A stretch of DNA of 45,826 bases from positions 1 to 45,826 of IMG/VR virus record IMGVR_UViG_3300031365_000002; one strand, 5' to 3'. This DNA comes from a virus. A program made the translations under genes and the position numbers. Below are positions 9,098-16,673 of the stretch, one piece after another; the stretch's first letter is position 1; each line of letters starts with the position of its first letter. The notes beneath the pieces were generated by a model that searched no databases, was not told the origin of the DNA, and was given only the letters and a program-made list of their open reading frames with translations.

Positions 9098-9286
9098 TTA
9101 TTTCTCCATACTTCTTATTAGATTTTCTTTTACAGCGTCTATATGACTTGCTGTAAAAACTAATTGTGCTTTTGCGTTCCATTCATCAAGATTACCAGTT
9201 CTTAATTCCTTACGAAATAAAAGTAATTCTTCTTGTATTTTTGTTAAATAATCTATAAACGTTTCTTTTTTAATGTCAGCAATCAT
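9098..9286 (-). CDS. Hypothetical helical protein
   Basis: 62 residues, predicted mostly helical (EELLLFRKELRTGNLDEW). Start overlaps the previous stop by one base (TAATG) and the next gene begins 1-2 bases after its stop. No family recognised. Confidence 0.6.
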   Translation of the reverse strand: MIADIKKETFIDYLTKIQEELLLFRKELRTGNLDEWNAKAQLVFTASHIDAVKENLIRSMEK

Positions 9287-9564
9287 TACCGAACCTCCTC
9301 TAATGTTCTGGAATCTAAATCTGATATTACTCCATTTTCTCTACGTTTCTTATTTTCGTATTTACTAATAACTATTCTATATAACTCCCGTCCAACACAA
9401 CTTAAAACTCCGATTACCTCATTATACTTTGAGTAATTCTCCTTAAATGATTGTAAGTAATTGTGAATCAATTTTGTAATACAATAGTTTAATTCTCCAG
9501 CATTTTGCGGATTCACATAATTTATTGCACTACTAAGAGCTTCTCTATCTTTAATGTATGGCAT
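9286..9564 (-). CDS. Hypothetical protein
   Basis: 92 residues, not recognised. Mixed alpha-helical sequence with YCITKLIHNYLQSFKENY and a basic KYENKKRRENG stretch. Coupled at both ends by TAATG overlaps, so part of one translational chain. Confidence 0.6.
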   Translation of the reverse strand: MPYIKDREALSSAINYVNPQNAGELNYCITKLIHNYLQSFKENYSKYNEVIGVLSCVGRELYRIVISKYENKKRRENGVISDLDSRTLEEVR

Positions 9565-9731
9565 TATCGTTCTCCTAATTTGTCCACAATACTTTTAATA
9601 TCTTCTCTAACCTCGGTTAGCATAGCACAAACAACATATCCCGTTTCGTAATCATTTGGTTCAAACTCAGGTGTATCATCACATTTTTTAATCATCTTTT
9701 TAAGTTCGCCAATTAAAATTTTATTATCCAT
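9564..9731 (-). CDS. Hypothetical 55-residue protein
   Basis: Begins MDNKILIGELKKMIKK and ends VDKLGER; acidic middle with two cysteines (KKCDDTP, YVVCAML). A strong AAGGAGAATAAAG site precedes the ATG, and the stop overlaps the next ATG (TAATG). Predicted helical; function unknown. Confidence 0.6.
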   Translation of the reverse strand: MDNKILIGELKKMIKKCDDTPEFEPNDYETGYVVCAMLTEVREDIKSIVDKLGER

Positions 9732-9733
9732 CT

Positions 9734-10153
9734 TTATTCTCCTTCATATTTCCAAGTCCGATTCGGGGGACAAACTGCAATTCCCATTTCTGCACATTTT
9801 CTAATACAATAATCCAAATATTTTGCTAACCATTCCCGATTAAAATTAGCTGCTTTACTTAACATCATTCCTTTTGGTAATACAATTTCGTATTCTTCCA
9901 TAAAAGATTTCTTCATCCACTCGTCAACATCAGAAATTGACCATCCATATTCTTCGGAGAATGGTGGATAGATACAGGAGTAAAGATATTTATACTGTTC
10001 GTGTGTCTGGTCTTGACTTTCTTTGGTTACAGTTAGTTCTATTCGCTGCCCTTCTTTGAACTTAGACCGCAACCATTTTAGATAAGTATCATTATCGTCA
10101 AGATGAATATAGTTTTTTTCAAATTTACCAAACCATTTAGGAGTCGCTATCAT
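9734..10153 (-). CDS. NinB-like recombination protein
   Basis: 139 residues. The region ELTVTKESQDQTHEQYKYLY followed by SISDVDEWMKKSFMEEYE and the C-terminal LAKYLDYCIRKCAEMGIAV fits the NinB/Orf family, which binds single-stranded DNA and helps phage recombination. The NinG-like endonuclease encoded upstream at 11625-12038 supports this, as both belong to the lambda nin set. Homology is weak by eye. Confidence 0.5.
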   Translation of the reverse strand: MIATPKWFGKFEKNYIHLDDNDTYLKWLRSKFKEGQRIELTVTKESQDQTHEQYKYLYSCIYPPFSEEYGWSISDVDEWMKKSFMEEYEIVLPKGMMLSKAANFNREWLAKYLDYCIRKCAEMGIAVCPPNRTWKYEGE

Positions 10154-10204
10154 TTTCTTTCCATTTATTTATAACATTTTCTCTTAGATATTTTCTTCCT
10201 TGAA

Positions 10205-10420
10205 TTAATCATTTTTAAACTCCAACCAAAAATCTATATGAAAACATAATATTGAAAATCTAAAGAAAATTGAATCTAATTTGTTATTATTTAATGTATT
10301 ATCCTCAAAATCATTGGGGTCAGCAGGATAATATTTGGTTATATCTATTGTAAAAGGCAATCCCCATCGTTCCAAATCAAAACACCAAAATCTCTCACCA
10401 TTAAATGTATACAATCTCAT
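10205..10420 (-). CDS. Hypothetical protein
   Basis: 71 residues beginning MRLYTFNGERFWCFDLERWG; aromatic-rich beta sequence and a hydrophobic C-terminal part (FFRFSILCFHIDFWLEF). The ATG lies just downstream of the 10422-10559 relic gene with an AAGGAG site. Not recognised. Confidence 0.5.
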   Translation of the reverse strand: MRLYTFNGERFWCFDLERWGLPFTIDITKYYPADPNDFEDNTLNNNKLDSIFFRFSILCFHIDFWLEFKND

Positions 10421-10421
10421 T

Positions 10422-10559
10422 TTAATCTCCTTTATTTAACAGAGCAAAATCTCCAAACAGTTCCTCTGCTTTATTATCATACGCTTTAGCAGCAGCTAAT
10501 TCATAGTCAGTATCATCTATTAAAGCAATCTTATTTTTGGTTAGTTTTATTAGTTTCAT
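10422..10559 (-). pseudogene. Internally deleted HNH-AP2 homing endonuclease relic (45 aa)
   Basis: The N-terminal half (MKLIKLTKNKIALIDDTDYE) is the characteristic opening of phage HNH-AP2 homing endonucleases, while the C-terminal half (LAAAKAYDNKAEELFGDFAL) matches the end of the AP2 DNA-binding domain. The complete HNH nuclease and most of AP2, normally over 100 residues, are missing between them. The frame is open and start (ATGA overlap with the upstream gene) and stop are intact, so a 45-residue mini-protein may still be made. Assignment is from remembered family features. Confidence 0.5.
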
Positions 10560-10891
10560 TTTTCAAAGTGAAAATGTCCGTCTGTAGTTCCGAGTAACCA
10601 CCATAAACCAATTAAAGGATTAACTAAAAGTATAATCGTAGCTAATTTAACTACAAGAAAAATTTTATCACCCCATCCTGGAAATTGCCGTCTTATCCAT
10701 TTAGTAATAACATCCTGACCTGTTTTTATTAAATACAAATCAATCAAAAGTGTTACAATCAAAACTATATACCCATATCCAGGTTCTTTCAATAGTGCTA
10801 AAGTAAATGCTACATTAAGCAATAATGCTCCAAGAACCTGTATTGGATAATTTTTTAAAGTGTTTAATATATCTCTTTTATTTAGTGCCAT
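10556..10891 (-). CDS. Multi-span membrane protein
   Basis: 111 residues with three to four hydrophobic segments: about 18-34 (VLGALLLNVAFTLALL), 39-56 (YGYIVLIVTLLIDLYLI) and 76-100 (IFLVVKLATIILLVNPLIGLWWLL). A holin or other inner-membrane role is possible. It lies next to a lipoprotein gene, an arrangement seen in lysis modules, but also next to replication genes, so the role is uncertain. Confidence 0.6.
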   Translation of the reverse strand: MALNKRDILNTLKNYPIQVLGALLLNVAFTLALLKEPGYGYIVLIVTLLIDLYLIKTGQDVITKWIRRQFPGWGDKIFLVVKLATIILLVNPLIGLWWLLGTTDGHFHFEK

Positions 10892-10905
10892 TATAATTTC
10901 CTAAT

Positions 10906-11337
10906 TCATTTCGTTTTTCCATTAATTTTTGTTTCTAAATCTACAATCTTTTTCTTATCATCAGGTTTTGAAATCAATAATGCTCCGAGTGTGCCTCCCA
11001 TTAAAGTTGGTAGCAAAAGACCAATCGGGCCGGAGGGTGAAAAAACCGTTGCCTGAAGTTGCTCTGCTCCGTTTATATGAAACGTATTCAATCCCTTTAG
11101 AAATTCATATTTTAATGTATCAGTAGTTTGATTTACTGTGTGAACAAAATCTACTCTAAAATCCACTCGCCTCGCATCAAAAAGTGTGGTAAATGGTAAG
11201 AATGTAGTTGGTTCTACATCTGCGTATTCAAGTGCTGCTGGCGAAATATAGCAAGGTGTTACTGCATCTTGAAAAGATGAACACCCCAATATTATTGTAA
11301 GCCCAAGAATACATACCCAAATAATTACTTTTTTCAT
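10906..11337 (-). CDS. Phage lipoprotein
   Basis: 143 residues. A basic start (MKKVIIWVCILGLTIILGCS) with lipobox ILGC places the lipid-anchored cysteine at residue 19. The mature part is Thr-rich and has a second hydrophobic Gly-rich segment near the C-terminus (GLLLPTLMGGTLGALLI) followed by a charged tail. A spanin-type or membrane-protective (superinfection exclusion) role is conceivable beside the membrane protein gene. No family recognised. Confidence 0.65.
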   Translation of the reverse strand: MKKVIIWVCILGLTIILGCSSFQDAVTPCYISPAALEYADVEPTTFLPFTTLFDARRVDFRVDFVHTVNQTTDTLKYEFLKGLNTFHINGAEQLQATVFSPSGPIGLLLPTLMGGTLGALLISKPDDKKKIVDLETKINGKTK

Positions 11338-11347
11338 TTCTGTTCCC

Positions 11348-11413
11348 TCAAAGAACCCAAATAATTATACTCAACAAAATTATTGTAATTAAAATTATCC
11401 ATCGCTTATCCAC
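11348..11413 (-). CDS. Tiny single-span membrane peptide, GTG start
   Basis: 21 residues, almost entirely one membrane helix (DKRWIILITIILLSIIIWVL after the GTG). A TGAGGAT ribosome site lies in the end of the upstream gene and start follows that gene's stop by three bases, suggesting coupling. Too short for family assignment. Confidence 0.35.
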   Translation of the reverse strand: MDKRWIILITIILLSIIIWVL

Positions 11414-11416
11414 TTT

Positions 11417-11644
11417 TCAATCCTCAGCCCCAGCCACTATTATTAATTTACCATTTTTATCAACTTGTAATCCTGCATCATTATTATCAGGTATATTATC
11501 ATATAATACACCAACTCCAGTATCTCGAAGTCTAAAAACAAGCCAATTATTTGCTAATAATATTACTCCATTATCACCTTCTATCAACTCTAATTCTACA
11601 GCAGATTCTTTATTTTCTACATTTTTAATTTGATACCTTGACAT
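11417..11644 (-). CDS. Hypothetical beta-rich protein
   Basis: 75 residues; alternating hydrophobic pattern (AVELELIEGDNGVILLANNW; GKLIIVAGAED) typical of a small beta-sandwich, similar in feel to short virion or fibre-head proteins. Its start overlaps the NinG gene end by 20 bases. Not recognised. Confidence 0.5.
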   Translation of the reverse strand: MSRYQIKNVENKESAVELELIEGDNGVILLANNWLVFRLRDTGVGVLYDNIPDNNDAGLQVDKNGKLIIVAGAED

Positions 11645-12038
11645 TTTTTAGCTCCTTAATTCTATCTGCAAAAAGTTGACTTAAATTATCTACTTCCCAA
11701 ATTTTCCATTTTCTTACTTTATTTCCATCTTGTATTAATTGCTCAAATTCTTTTTGACCCAATTTTTTCAAAATAACTAAACCAAGTTCTGCTCTTTCTT
11801 CATAAAATCTATTACAACTTTTACATTGTGGTCTAACATTTCTTTCATCAAACCTTGTGTTTTTATGATTTCTACCTATATAATGTCCACAATCTATATC
11901 TTTCCAATGAAATTTATGTCCACAAGTTGCACAGATACAATAGCCATTTTTATCTGCATATTTCAAGCGAATATATTGACTAAAATAATGGTCGCATTTT
12001 TTATATGCAGCACGTAAATTTTTACTTTTTCTAATCAT
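11625..12038 (-). CDS. ninG: NinG/Rap-like recombination endonuclease
   Basis: 137 residues. The zinc-binding/HNH-like core is clear: CATCGHKFHW, DIDCGHYIGR, RFDERNVRPQCKSCN. This is the NinG (Rap) pattern of lambda-like phages, a structure-specific nuclease that resolves recombination intermediates. N-terminal AAYKKCDHYFSQYIRLKYAD and the C-terminal basic part are also family-like. It lies downstream of primase and helicase, fitting a replication-recombination operon. Confidence 0.8.
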   Translation of the reverse strand: MIRKSKNLRAAYKKCDHYFSQYIRLKYADKNGYCICATCGHKFHWKDIDCGHYIGRNHKNTRFDERNVRPQCKSCNRFYEERAELGLVILKKLGQKEFEQLIQDGNKVRKWKIWEVDNLSQLFADRIKELKNVKVSN

Positions 12039-12069
12039 TTATTTAGTTCTTCAAAATTCTTAGCATCTA

Positions 12070-12906
12070 TTAGGATTGATTTTCCACTACCTGTTTTAAG
12101 AATTTTCGTGTCCATTCTTTTCCTTTAATTTTTACAGTATCCCGTAAATCTTTGATTTCTTCCGGTGGAGAAAGAACTATTGTTATTATACTACAATTAT
12201 AATGATGAAATGTAACTTGTCGAACTAATTCAACAGCTCCTTTAACACCTACTTTATCATTATCACATATAATTACTATCTTATTACATTCATAGAGTAA
12301 AATAAATTGTCTAATTAAATCATTGCCAACCTGAGCCGAAGGTTTAGCAATTCCATAAAATCCCACTAAACCAAGTAATGCAGCTAAATCTGAAACACCT
12401 TCAGTAATAAAGAGGGGGGACGATATTTCGATGTTAGGTATGAATAATCCCAAAGATGAACCTTTTACAGCACATTTTTTACCATTTGGAAATCTACGTT
12501 GGATACCAATAATTTCTTTATTAGATTTTTTCATCGGAAACGTATAAGCTTCACCATCCCAACCAATTTCCAATCTAAATAGATAAGCCGGATGAATATT
12601 AAATTCATCTGCTAAATTTTGTCTTTGTTTATCTGTAATTTTTTGCTGATAAAATTCATTAAGTGTATTCCAGTTAATAGGAGCTTTTATTCTTTTTTTC
12701 TTTGGCATTTTTAAATTTTTGTAATCATTTGATGCAACGTGGATATAACCGCCAGCAAAAGGCTCTCCAATTTTTAATGAAGATTCAACCCTTGTGCAAA
12801 GAATCTTTGAACCATCACGACTTACACAGCAAGCGTCCGAGTGATGGCATAAAGGACATACTTTGCCCAAATCTGATAGTCTAACCCATTCTTCGGAAAA
12901 ACTCAT
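12070..12906 (-). CDS. DNA primase (zinc-binding plus Toprim)
   Basis: 278 residues. The N-terminus has a zinc ribbon (CPLCHHSDACC from residue 17, further Cys at 37). The Toprim fold follows: FITEGVSDLAAL with Glu 169 and IICDNDKVG with Asp 215 and Asp 217, the metal-binding acidic residues. It would make RNA primers for the phage polymerase, working with the separate DnaB-type helicase encoded just upstream. It is shorter than DnaG and lacks the helicase-binding domain, so it resembles the primase half of a T7 gp4-like protein. Confidence 0.8.
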   Translation of the reverse strand: MSFSEEWVRLSDLGKVCPLCHHSDACCVSRDGSKILCTRVESSLKIGEPFAGGYIHVASNDYKNLKMPKKKRIKAPINWNTLNEFYQQKITDKQRQNLADEFNIHPAYLFRLEIGWDGEAYTFPMKKSNKEIIGIQRRFPNGKKCAVKGSSLGLFIPNIEISSPLFITEGVSDLAALLGLVGFYGIAKPSAQVGNDLIRQFILLYECNKIVIICDNDKVGVKGAVELVRQVTFHHYNCSIITIVLSPPEEIKDLRDTVKIKGKEWTRKFLKQVVENQS

Positions 12907-13082
12907 TCTTCAACCTCAATTTCTTCAATATCTTCAATATCAACATCTGCTTCATTCTCAAATTCACCCATATTTGACGAATACTCATTTCTTGCCATTT
13001 CACAAGCATCATCTGTATCAACAGCATCTATTTCAACTGAATAAATATCCGATACTCTTAAATATACTCTATATCTTTTCAT
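12903..13082 (-). CDS. YxV-family small acidic protein
   Basis: 59 residues from ATG 13082. Begins MKRYRVYLRVSDIYSVEIDA and continues with an Ala/Asp/Glu helix, ending in a very acidic DIEDIEEIEVEE tail. It belongs to the recurring group in this genome starting M-[AK]-x-Y-x-V with a VxA motif and a following Ala-rich helix. An AAGGATG site precedes the ATG; the longer GTG start at 13097 is less likely. Function unknown; could be a small acidic DNA-mimic-like or inhibitor protein. Confidence 0.6.
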   Translation of the reverse strand: MKRYRVYLRVSDIYSVEIDAVDTDDACEMARNEYSSNMGEFENEADVDIEDIEEIEVEE

Positions 13083-13230
13083 TTTTACATCCTTCACAAA
13101 CTTTTAATTCTCTTACAATTTCCCAACCTGTCGTTCCTTCTTTATAATATTTTTCTCGTGTTTCAACAACTTTTGTATATTGTTTCTCTTTTGGTTTAGA
13201 TTGTCGTCCACACTTCTGGCATTTATACAT
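13069..13230 (-). CDS. Small zinc-ribbon protein
   Basis: 53 residues with CQKC at 4-7 and CEGC at 45-48, a four-cysteine zinc ribbon; the stretch between is Lys/Glu-rich. Preceded by GAAGGAAATTTTA. Its end overlaps the start of the next gene by 14 bases. Probably nucleic-acid or protein binding; no family recognised. Confidence 0.6.
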   Translation of the reverse strand: MYKCQKCGRQSKPKEKQYTKVVETREKYYKEGTTGWEIVRELKVCEGCKNEKI

Positions 13231-13241
13231 TAAAATTTCCT

Positions 13242-13583
13242 TCAATCTAAATTTCTTTTTATATTTTTATATGATTCATCAGAAAGCTTGACTTTTTTTC
13301 CATCATCAATGGAAATAGTGTGATAAACTGGAGTAACTAATTCAACTTGATTGCTTTTTGCAAACCAAAAGCCAGTTATACCATCCGTAACAAGAATATC
13401 ACAAATATTATCATAATTAGAATCATAATCAGCATTTTTCTTCGCATTAAGACCAGTTCTAAGAACTGTAAGATACCCCACTCTACGATAGTGGCAGTTA
13501 GTTGAATATCTTCCGTCAATTACCCCAAAAACATAAGATGCGTCATACACTTTTACTTTATCACCAACTTTTAGTTTTCTCAT
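13242..13583 (-). CDS. Hypothetical SH3-barrel-like protein
   Basis: 113 residues beginning MRKLKVGDKVKVYDAS, a pattern typical of small SH3/KOW barrels, with VLVTDGITGFWF later. It starts on the base that ends the helicase gene (coupled). Possibly a helicase or replication accessory factor by position; not recognised. Confidence 0.55.
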   Translation of the reverse strand: MRKLKVGDKVKVYDASYVFGVIDGRYSTNCHYRRVGYLTVLRTGLNAKKNADYDSNYDNICDILVTDGITGFWFAKSNQVELVTPVYHTISIDDGKKVKLSDESYKNIKRNLD

Positions 13584-14527
13584 TAAAATTCTACCTTAAA
13601 ATTAGGGTTTCGGAAAGCCATAGCTTCAGGTAAAAATACACAAGGAATCCTACCTGTTTTACCATTACGATTTTTTGCAACAAACAACCAAGCTTCTCCA
13701 TCATCTTCTGTTTCAATATCTATTTCTCTCATCTCATAATAAACAGGTCGATGAATTAACACAACACAATCGGCTGTTTGTTCCACCCCACCACTTTCTC
13801 TCAAATCTGACAAACGAGGCTCGTGATTGTTTCGTTTTTCGACTTCACGATTTAATTGGCATAACAATAAAATAGGAATATCATATTCCTTTGCTATATT
13901 TCTTAAACCTTTGCACATTATATCAATCTCTAACCATCGAGCTTCATTACCACCACCCAAGCTCATTAACTGCAAATAATCTACAATTACACAATCAACA
14001 TCAATTTCTTTAAGTTTTTGAGCTAATTGACCTGGAGACATTGACGAAGTATCATCAATATAAATATCCAAAGTCTGTAAATATTCAATAGCATTGTCTA
14101 TTCTTTTCTGTTCAACTAAACCTAATTTTAGATTATGCAAACTTACTTCGAGATAATTTGCAATCATTCTTTCAATCATTAACTTTGCTGACATTTCCAA
14201 AGAACAGAAATAAACCGTATGTTCCTTCCCCAAATTCATAGCCATTCCAATAGCAAGTGAAGTTTTACCTATTGACGACCGACCAGCTATAATTGTTAAT
14301 TCTTTTGGATGTAATCCTAAAGTAACTTCATCCAATTTATCAATACCTGTTTGCATACCCCAACAAGAAGTAGTAATATTGTTGGCAATACTTTTAACTG
14401 AATTAGATAGATTAACTATGTTATCCATTTTTTCAGTTTTTAATTGTTCTTTAATACGAAATATTTTTCTATTTGCTTCATCTTCTGTTTTACATTTACT
14501 GCAAATTTTTGCTTTTGTTTTTTTCAT
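13583..14527 (-). CDS. DnaB-type replicative helicase (RecA-fold core)
   Basis: 314 residues from ATG 14527. Walker A AGRSSIGKTS (about 81-90), Walker B DCVIVDYLQLM (about 179-189), H3 motif with LLLCQLNREVEKR and an SGGVEQTADCVV segment with arginine-finger region: a hexameric 5'-3' helicase. There is no DnaB N-terminal domain; instead a short CSKC-containing basic leader. It partners the separate primase. The upstream start at 14575 would overlap the previous gene by 80 bases, so 14527 is preferred though its ribosome site is weak. Confidence 0.85.
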   Translation of the reverse strand: MKKTKAKICSKCKTEDEANRKIFRIKEQLKTEKMDNIVNLSNSVKSIANNITTSCWGMQTGIDKLDEVTLGLHPKELTIIAGRSSIGKTSLAIGMAMNLGKEHTVYFCSLEMSAKLMIERMIANYLEVSLHNLKLGLVEQKRIDNAIEYLQTLDIYIDDTSSMSPGQLAQKLKEIDVDCVIVDYLQLMSLGGGNEARWLEIDIMCKGLRNIAKEYDIPILLLCQLNREVEKRNNHEPRLSDLRESGGVEQTADCVVLIHRPVYYEMREIDIETEDDGEAWLFVAKNRNGKTGRIPCVFLPEAMAFRNPNFKVEF

Positions 14528-14762
14528 AATTATCCAGAAAAGATTCTTTTCGAGCCGGTCTGGTATCTTTAGCATCCCATCGTTTTTTGTTCCTTGCCCA
14601 AGTTTGCATATTTCCTTTCCAGCTTTTCATTGGTTGAACTGTTTTACCCATAACAACCTGCCAACCTCGCTCCTCGTTTTTCCACCACCAATATTCAACA
14701 TCGAGGTCTAAATTCTTCTGTGCTGCATATTCTTTAGCTTCTTTGAGAGTAGGTTTTTTCAT
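14496..14762 (-). CDS. Hypothetical protein, replication-initiator-like C-terminal motif
   Basis: 88 residues. The core (AQKNLDLDVEYWWW, GWQVVMGKTVQPMKSWKGNM, TWARNKKRW) resembles the C-terminal module of phage replication/DnaD-type proteins in which a WKV...MKSWK...W motif is conserved. The protein is otherwise small, basic and Trp-rich. It sits directly upstream of the helicase gene, overlapping it, so a helicase loader or ssDNA-binding role is a reasonable guess. Confidence 0.5.
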   Translation of the reverse strand: MKKPTLKEAKEYAAQKNLDLDVEYWWWKNEERGWQVVMGKTVQPMKSWKGNMQTWARNKKRWDAKDTRPARKESFLDNYEKNKSKNLQ

Positions 14763-14917
14763 TTTACTTTCCTAAACCTTTTAGTTGCTTTACATCGTTT
14801 GCAGGTTACTCTGTTTCTGTGGTCTGTAATTTTTATATGGTAACCATATTTCCCACACGCAGCCATAAATGTATATCTGTATTCAAGCGGAAAATGAACT
14901 ATCTGTTTCTTTTTCAT
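14759..14917 (-). CDS. Small basic Cys-containing protein
   Basis: 52 residues, strongly basic, with a single CKRC pair near the C-terminus (39-42) and Cys 21, and the end TKRFRKVK. ATGA overlaps occur at both ends (with 14914-15318 upstream and 14496-14762 downstream), supporting real translation. Possibly nucleic-acid binding. Confidence 0.6.
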   Translation of the reverse strand: MKKKQIVHFPLEYRYTFMAACGKYGYHIKITDHRNRVTCKRCKATKRFRKVK

Positions 14918-15318
14918 TTACAATCTCGCTTAAAATCTTTTACCAATGGTTTTGTTTTAGGAAAAGTTGGCATATAAATTTTTGACGATACTACACACTG
15001 CCCGTCATTACTTCCAATAGTATTTATCCATTTTGGTTTAATAAAACATTCAATTAGTGTTCCAGCCCAGCTGTTAGCAGCCTCTCTTGAAAAATAAGAA
15101 TGGAATCCTACTTTGTAATTAGAGCTTGAAAAATAACCCTTATTAAGTTTTCCAGATGCTTTATTTAAACCTGATTTATATTTTCCGCTACGAACAGGAA
15201 ATTTAAAAACTGTCCGACTCCAACGAGCCGTTTTATAAACTCTTATATACCCATTTTTTGTATGTTCTTTTATTAGACGTTTTTGATATTCTTTACTATA
15301 AATACTCACTAAACACAT
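14914..15318 (-). CDS. Tandem paralogue B of unknown function
   Basis: 134 residues from ATG 15318. Beta-rich and basic: IRVYKTARW, FPVRSGKYKSGLNKASGKL, VGFHSYFSREAA, ECFIKPKWINTIGSN, and a shared C-terminal SKIYMPTFPKTKPLVKDFK. It is about 80 percent identical by eye to the upstream neighbour at 15331-15738, so it arose by tandem duplication. Ribosome site GGAGG seven bases before the ATG comes from the duplicated end of the SSB gene. No domain recognised. Confidence 0.7.
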   Translation of the reverse strand: MCLVSIYSKEYQKRLIKEHTKNGYIRVYKTARWSRTVFKFPVRSGKYKSGLNKASGKLNKGYFSSSNYKVGFHSYFSREAANSWAGTLIECFIKPKWINTIGSNDGQCVVSSKIYMPTFPKTKPLVKDFKRDCK

Positions 15319-15330
15319 TACCAAGCCTCC

Positions 15331-15738
15331 TCATTTGCAATCTCTTTTAAAATCTTTTACCAATGGTTTTGTTTTAGGAAAAGTTGGCATATAAATTTTT
15401 GATGATACTACACAACGTCCTCCATTTCTTCCAATAGTATTTATCCATTTTGGTTTAATAAAACATTCAATTATTGTTTCTTCCCATTTTACAGCAGCAC
15501 TTCTTGAAAAATAAGAGTGAAACCCTACTTTGTAATCAGGAGCATTAAATCCAAATTTATTAAGTTTTCCAGATGCTTTATTTAAACCTGATTTATATTT
15601 TCCAGTACGAACAGGAAACATAAAACTATTGTTTCTATAATTAAAAGCCGTTTTGTAAACTCTTATATACCCATTTTTTGTGTATTGTTTTATCAAACGT
15701 TTTTGATATTTTTCACTATAAATACTTTCTAAACACAT
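15331..15738 (-). CDS. Tandem paralogue A of unknown function
   Basis: 135 residues from ATG 15738, which overlaps the SSB stop (TAATG); translation is coupled to SSB. Same architecture as paralogue B, with conserved GYIRVYKTA, GKYKSGLNKASGKL, VGFHSYFSR, ECFIKPKWINTIGRN and the C-terminal tail ending KRDCK. Location after SSB suggests a DNA-metabolism role; function unknown. Confidence 0.7.
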   Translation of the reverse strand: MCLESIYSEKYQKRLIKQYTKNGYIRVYKTAFNYRNNSFMFPVRTGKYKSGLNKASGKLNKFGFNAPDYKVGFHSYFSRSAAVKWEETIIECFIKPKWINTIGRNGGRCVVSSKIYMPTFPKTKPLVKDFKRDCK

Positions 15739-16091
15739 TACCAAGCCTCCTCATTTGTTGGTTCATTACTACTTTGAGTAGTTTTATCCCCACCAATAAA
15801 TTCAAAGTTATTCACTTTTACTATAACTCTGCTTCGCTTTTGTCCATTATCTTCCCATCGTTCTTGTTCCAGAAAACCATCTATCAAAATTGGTTTTCCT
15901 TTTGTAAAATATTTTGCGATATTTTCAGCAGTTTTAGACCAGGCTTTACAAGCAAAATAATGGACTTTACTACCACCTTTAACATATTCACTTACTGCAA
16001 TTTGAAAAGTGCAAAGTGCAGTATTATGAGTGCCAACAGATTTAAGTTGTGGATTGTCTGTTAAATTGCCTAATAGTATAACCGTTCTCAT
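15738..16091 (-). CDS. ssb: Single-stranded DNA-binding protein
   Basis: 117 residues. OB-fold features of bacterial SSB are clear: MRTVILLGNLTDNPQLKSVG, TFQIAVSEY, FACKAWSKTAENIAKYFTKG, PILIDGFLEQERWEDNGQKR, and a short acidic tail ending NEEAW instead of the host-type DDDIPF. It coats ssDNA during replication and recombination. It lies in the same operon as the exonuclease, helicase and primase genes. Confidence 0.9.
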   Translation of the reverse strand: MRTVILLGNLTDNPQLKSVGTHNTALCTFQIAVSEYVKGGSKVHYFACKAWSKTAENIAKYFTKGKPILIDGFLEQERWEDNGQKRSRVIVKVNNFEFIGGDKTTQSSNEPTNEEAW

Positions 16092-16093
16092 AT

Positions 16094-16261
16094 TTAACCC
16101 CTTAATTCAAATTCATCTAACCATTGTTCACATTTTTCAACAGCACATCGCATATCTTTAGCTGTAAAAATTTCTTTCCATCCACTTTCTATATCTTTAT
16201 GATATGCCTTGAAACTCCCGTCCTCTTGTTCTTCAATTACAACTATGTTATTCGCTGACAT
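16094..16261 (-). CDS. Hypothetical 55-residue acidic protein
   Basis: Begins MSANNIVVIEEQEDGSFKAY and ends CAVEKCEQWLDEFELRG: two or three strands followed by a helix, pI acidic. The stop lies two bases upstream of the SSB ATG and the start overlaps the upstream gene by 14 bases. Not recognised. Confidence 0.55.
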   Translation of the reverse strand: MSANNIVVIEEQEDGSFKAYHKDIESGWKEIFTAKDMRCAVEKCEQWLDEFELRG

Positions 16262-16673
16262 TTCTTACCACACTTTCAGGTTTAATTGCTTTTAATACTA
16301 TTGGCACAGATTTTAGGTTTGTCGGATAACGTTGTTTCAAACTCAAAATTTTTGCTTTTAATTTTTCAACATCAACTTCACCAAATTTGGTATATTCCTT
16401 AACTAAAACATTAAAAACTTCTTTTGCTTTTACTGACATTTCACTTGACTTTTTTTCAGTAGATTTACCACTTGGATGACCAACTGAAGTTTTTGCTGAA
16501 CTTAATAACTCTTTAGCTGTATAATTACCAATTTTATCTGCTGTTGCTAATATTTCCTCAATTTTCAATCCTTTACTTAAAACTTCAATAGCTTGTGTAA
16601 CTGCAAATCCTTTAGCTTGTTGCTTATCTTTCCTTTGAAAAGCTTCTCTATCTTCTTTTGAATATTCAGCCAT
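16248..16673 (-). CDS. Hypothetical protein of the recombination cluster
   Basis: 141 residues from ATG 16673, which has an AAAGGAAAAATA site (an upstream start at 16694 is less likely). Sequence is Lys/Ala-rich: DREAFQRKDKQQAKGFAVTQ, a low-complexity hinge (HPSGKSTEKKSSEMSV) and a second helical domain. Located between a RecB-like nuclease and SSB, it may be a recombination or DNA-binding accessory; no family recognised. Confidence 0.6.
   Translation of the reverse strand: MAEYSKEDREAFQRKDKQQAKGFAVTQAIEVLSKGLKIEEILATADKIGNYTAKELLSSAKTSVGHPSGKSTEKKSSEMSVKAKEVFNVLVKEYTKFGEVDVEKLKAKILSLKQRYPTNLKSVPIVLKAIKPESVVRNVSE

Larger units (their letters stand above)
14914..15757. repeat. Tandem gene duplication of about 420 bp
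   Basis: Segments 14914-15338 and 15331-15757 are two diverged copies in direct orientation. The junction shows the mechanism: a 20-base piece TTACCAAGCCTCCTCATTTG, coding for the last SSB residues (NEEAW and stop) at 15738-15757, also occurs at 15319-15338 between the two paralogues, where it serves only as ribosome site. Confidence 0.8.

Noticed and set aside
12863-13147. Plus-strand frame overlapping primase and neighbours
   Set aside because: His/Leu/Tyr-rich antisense translation of well-supported minus-strand genes.
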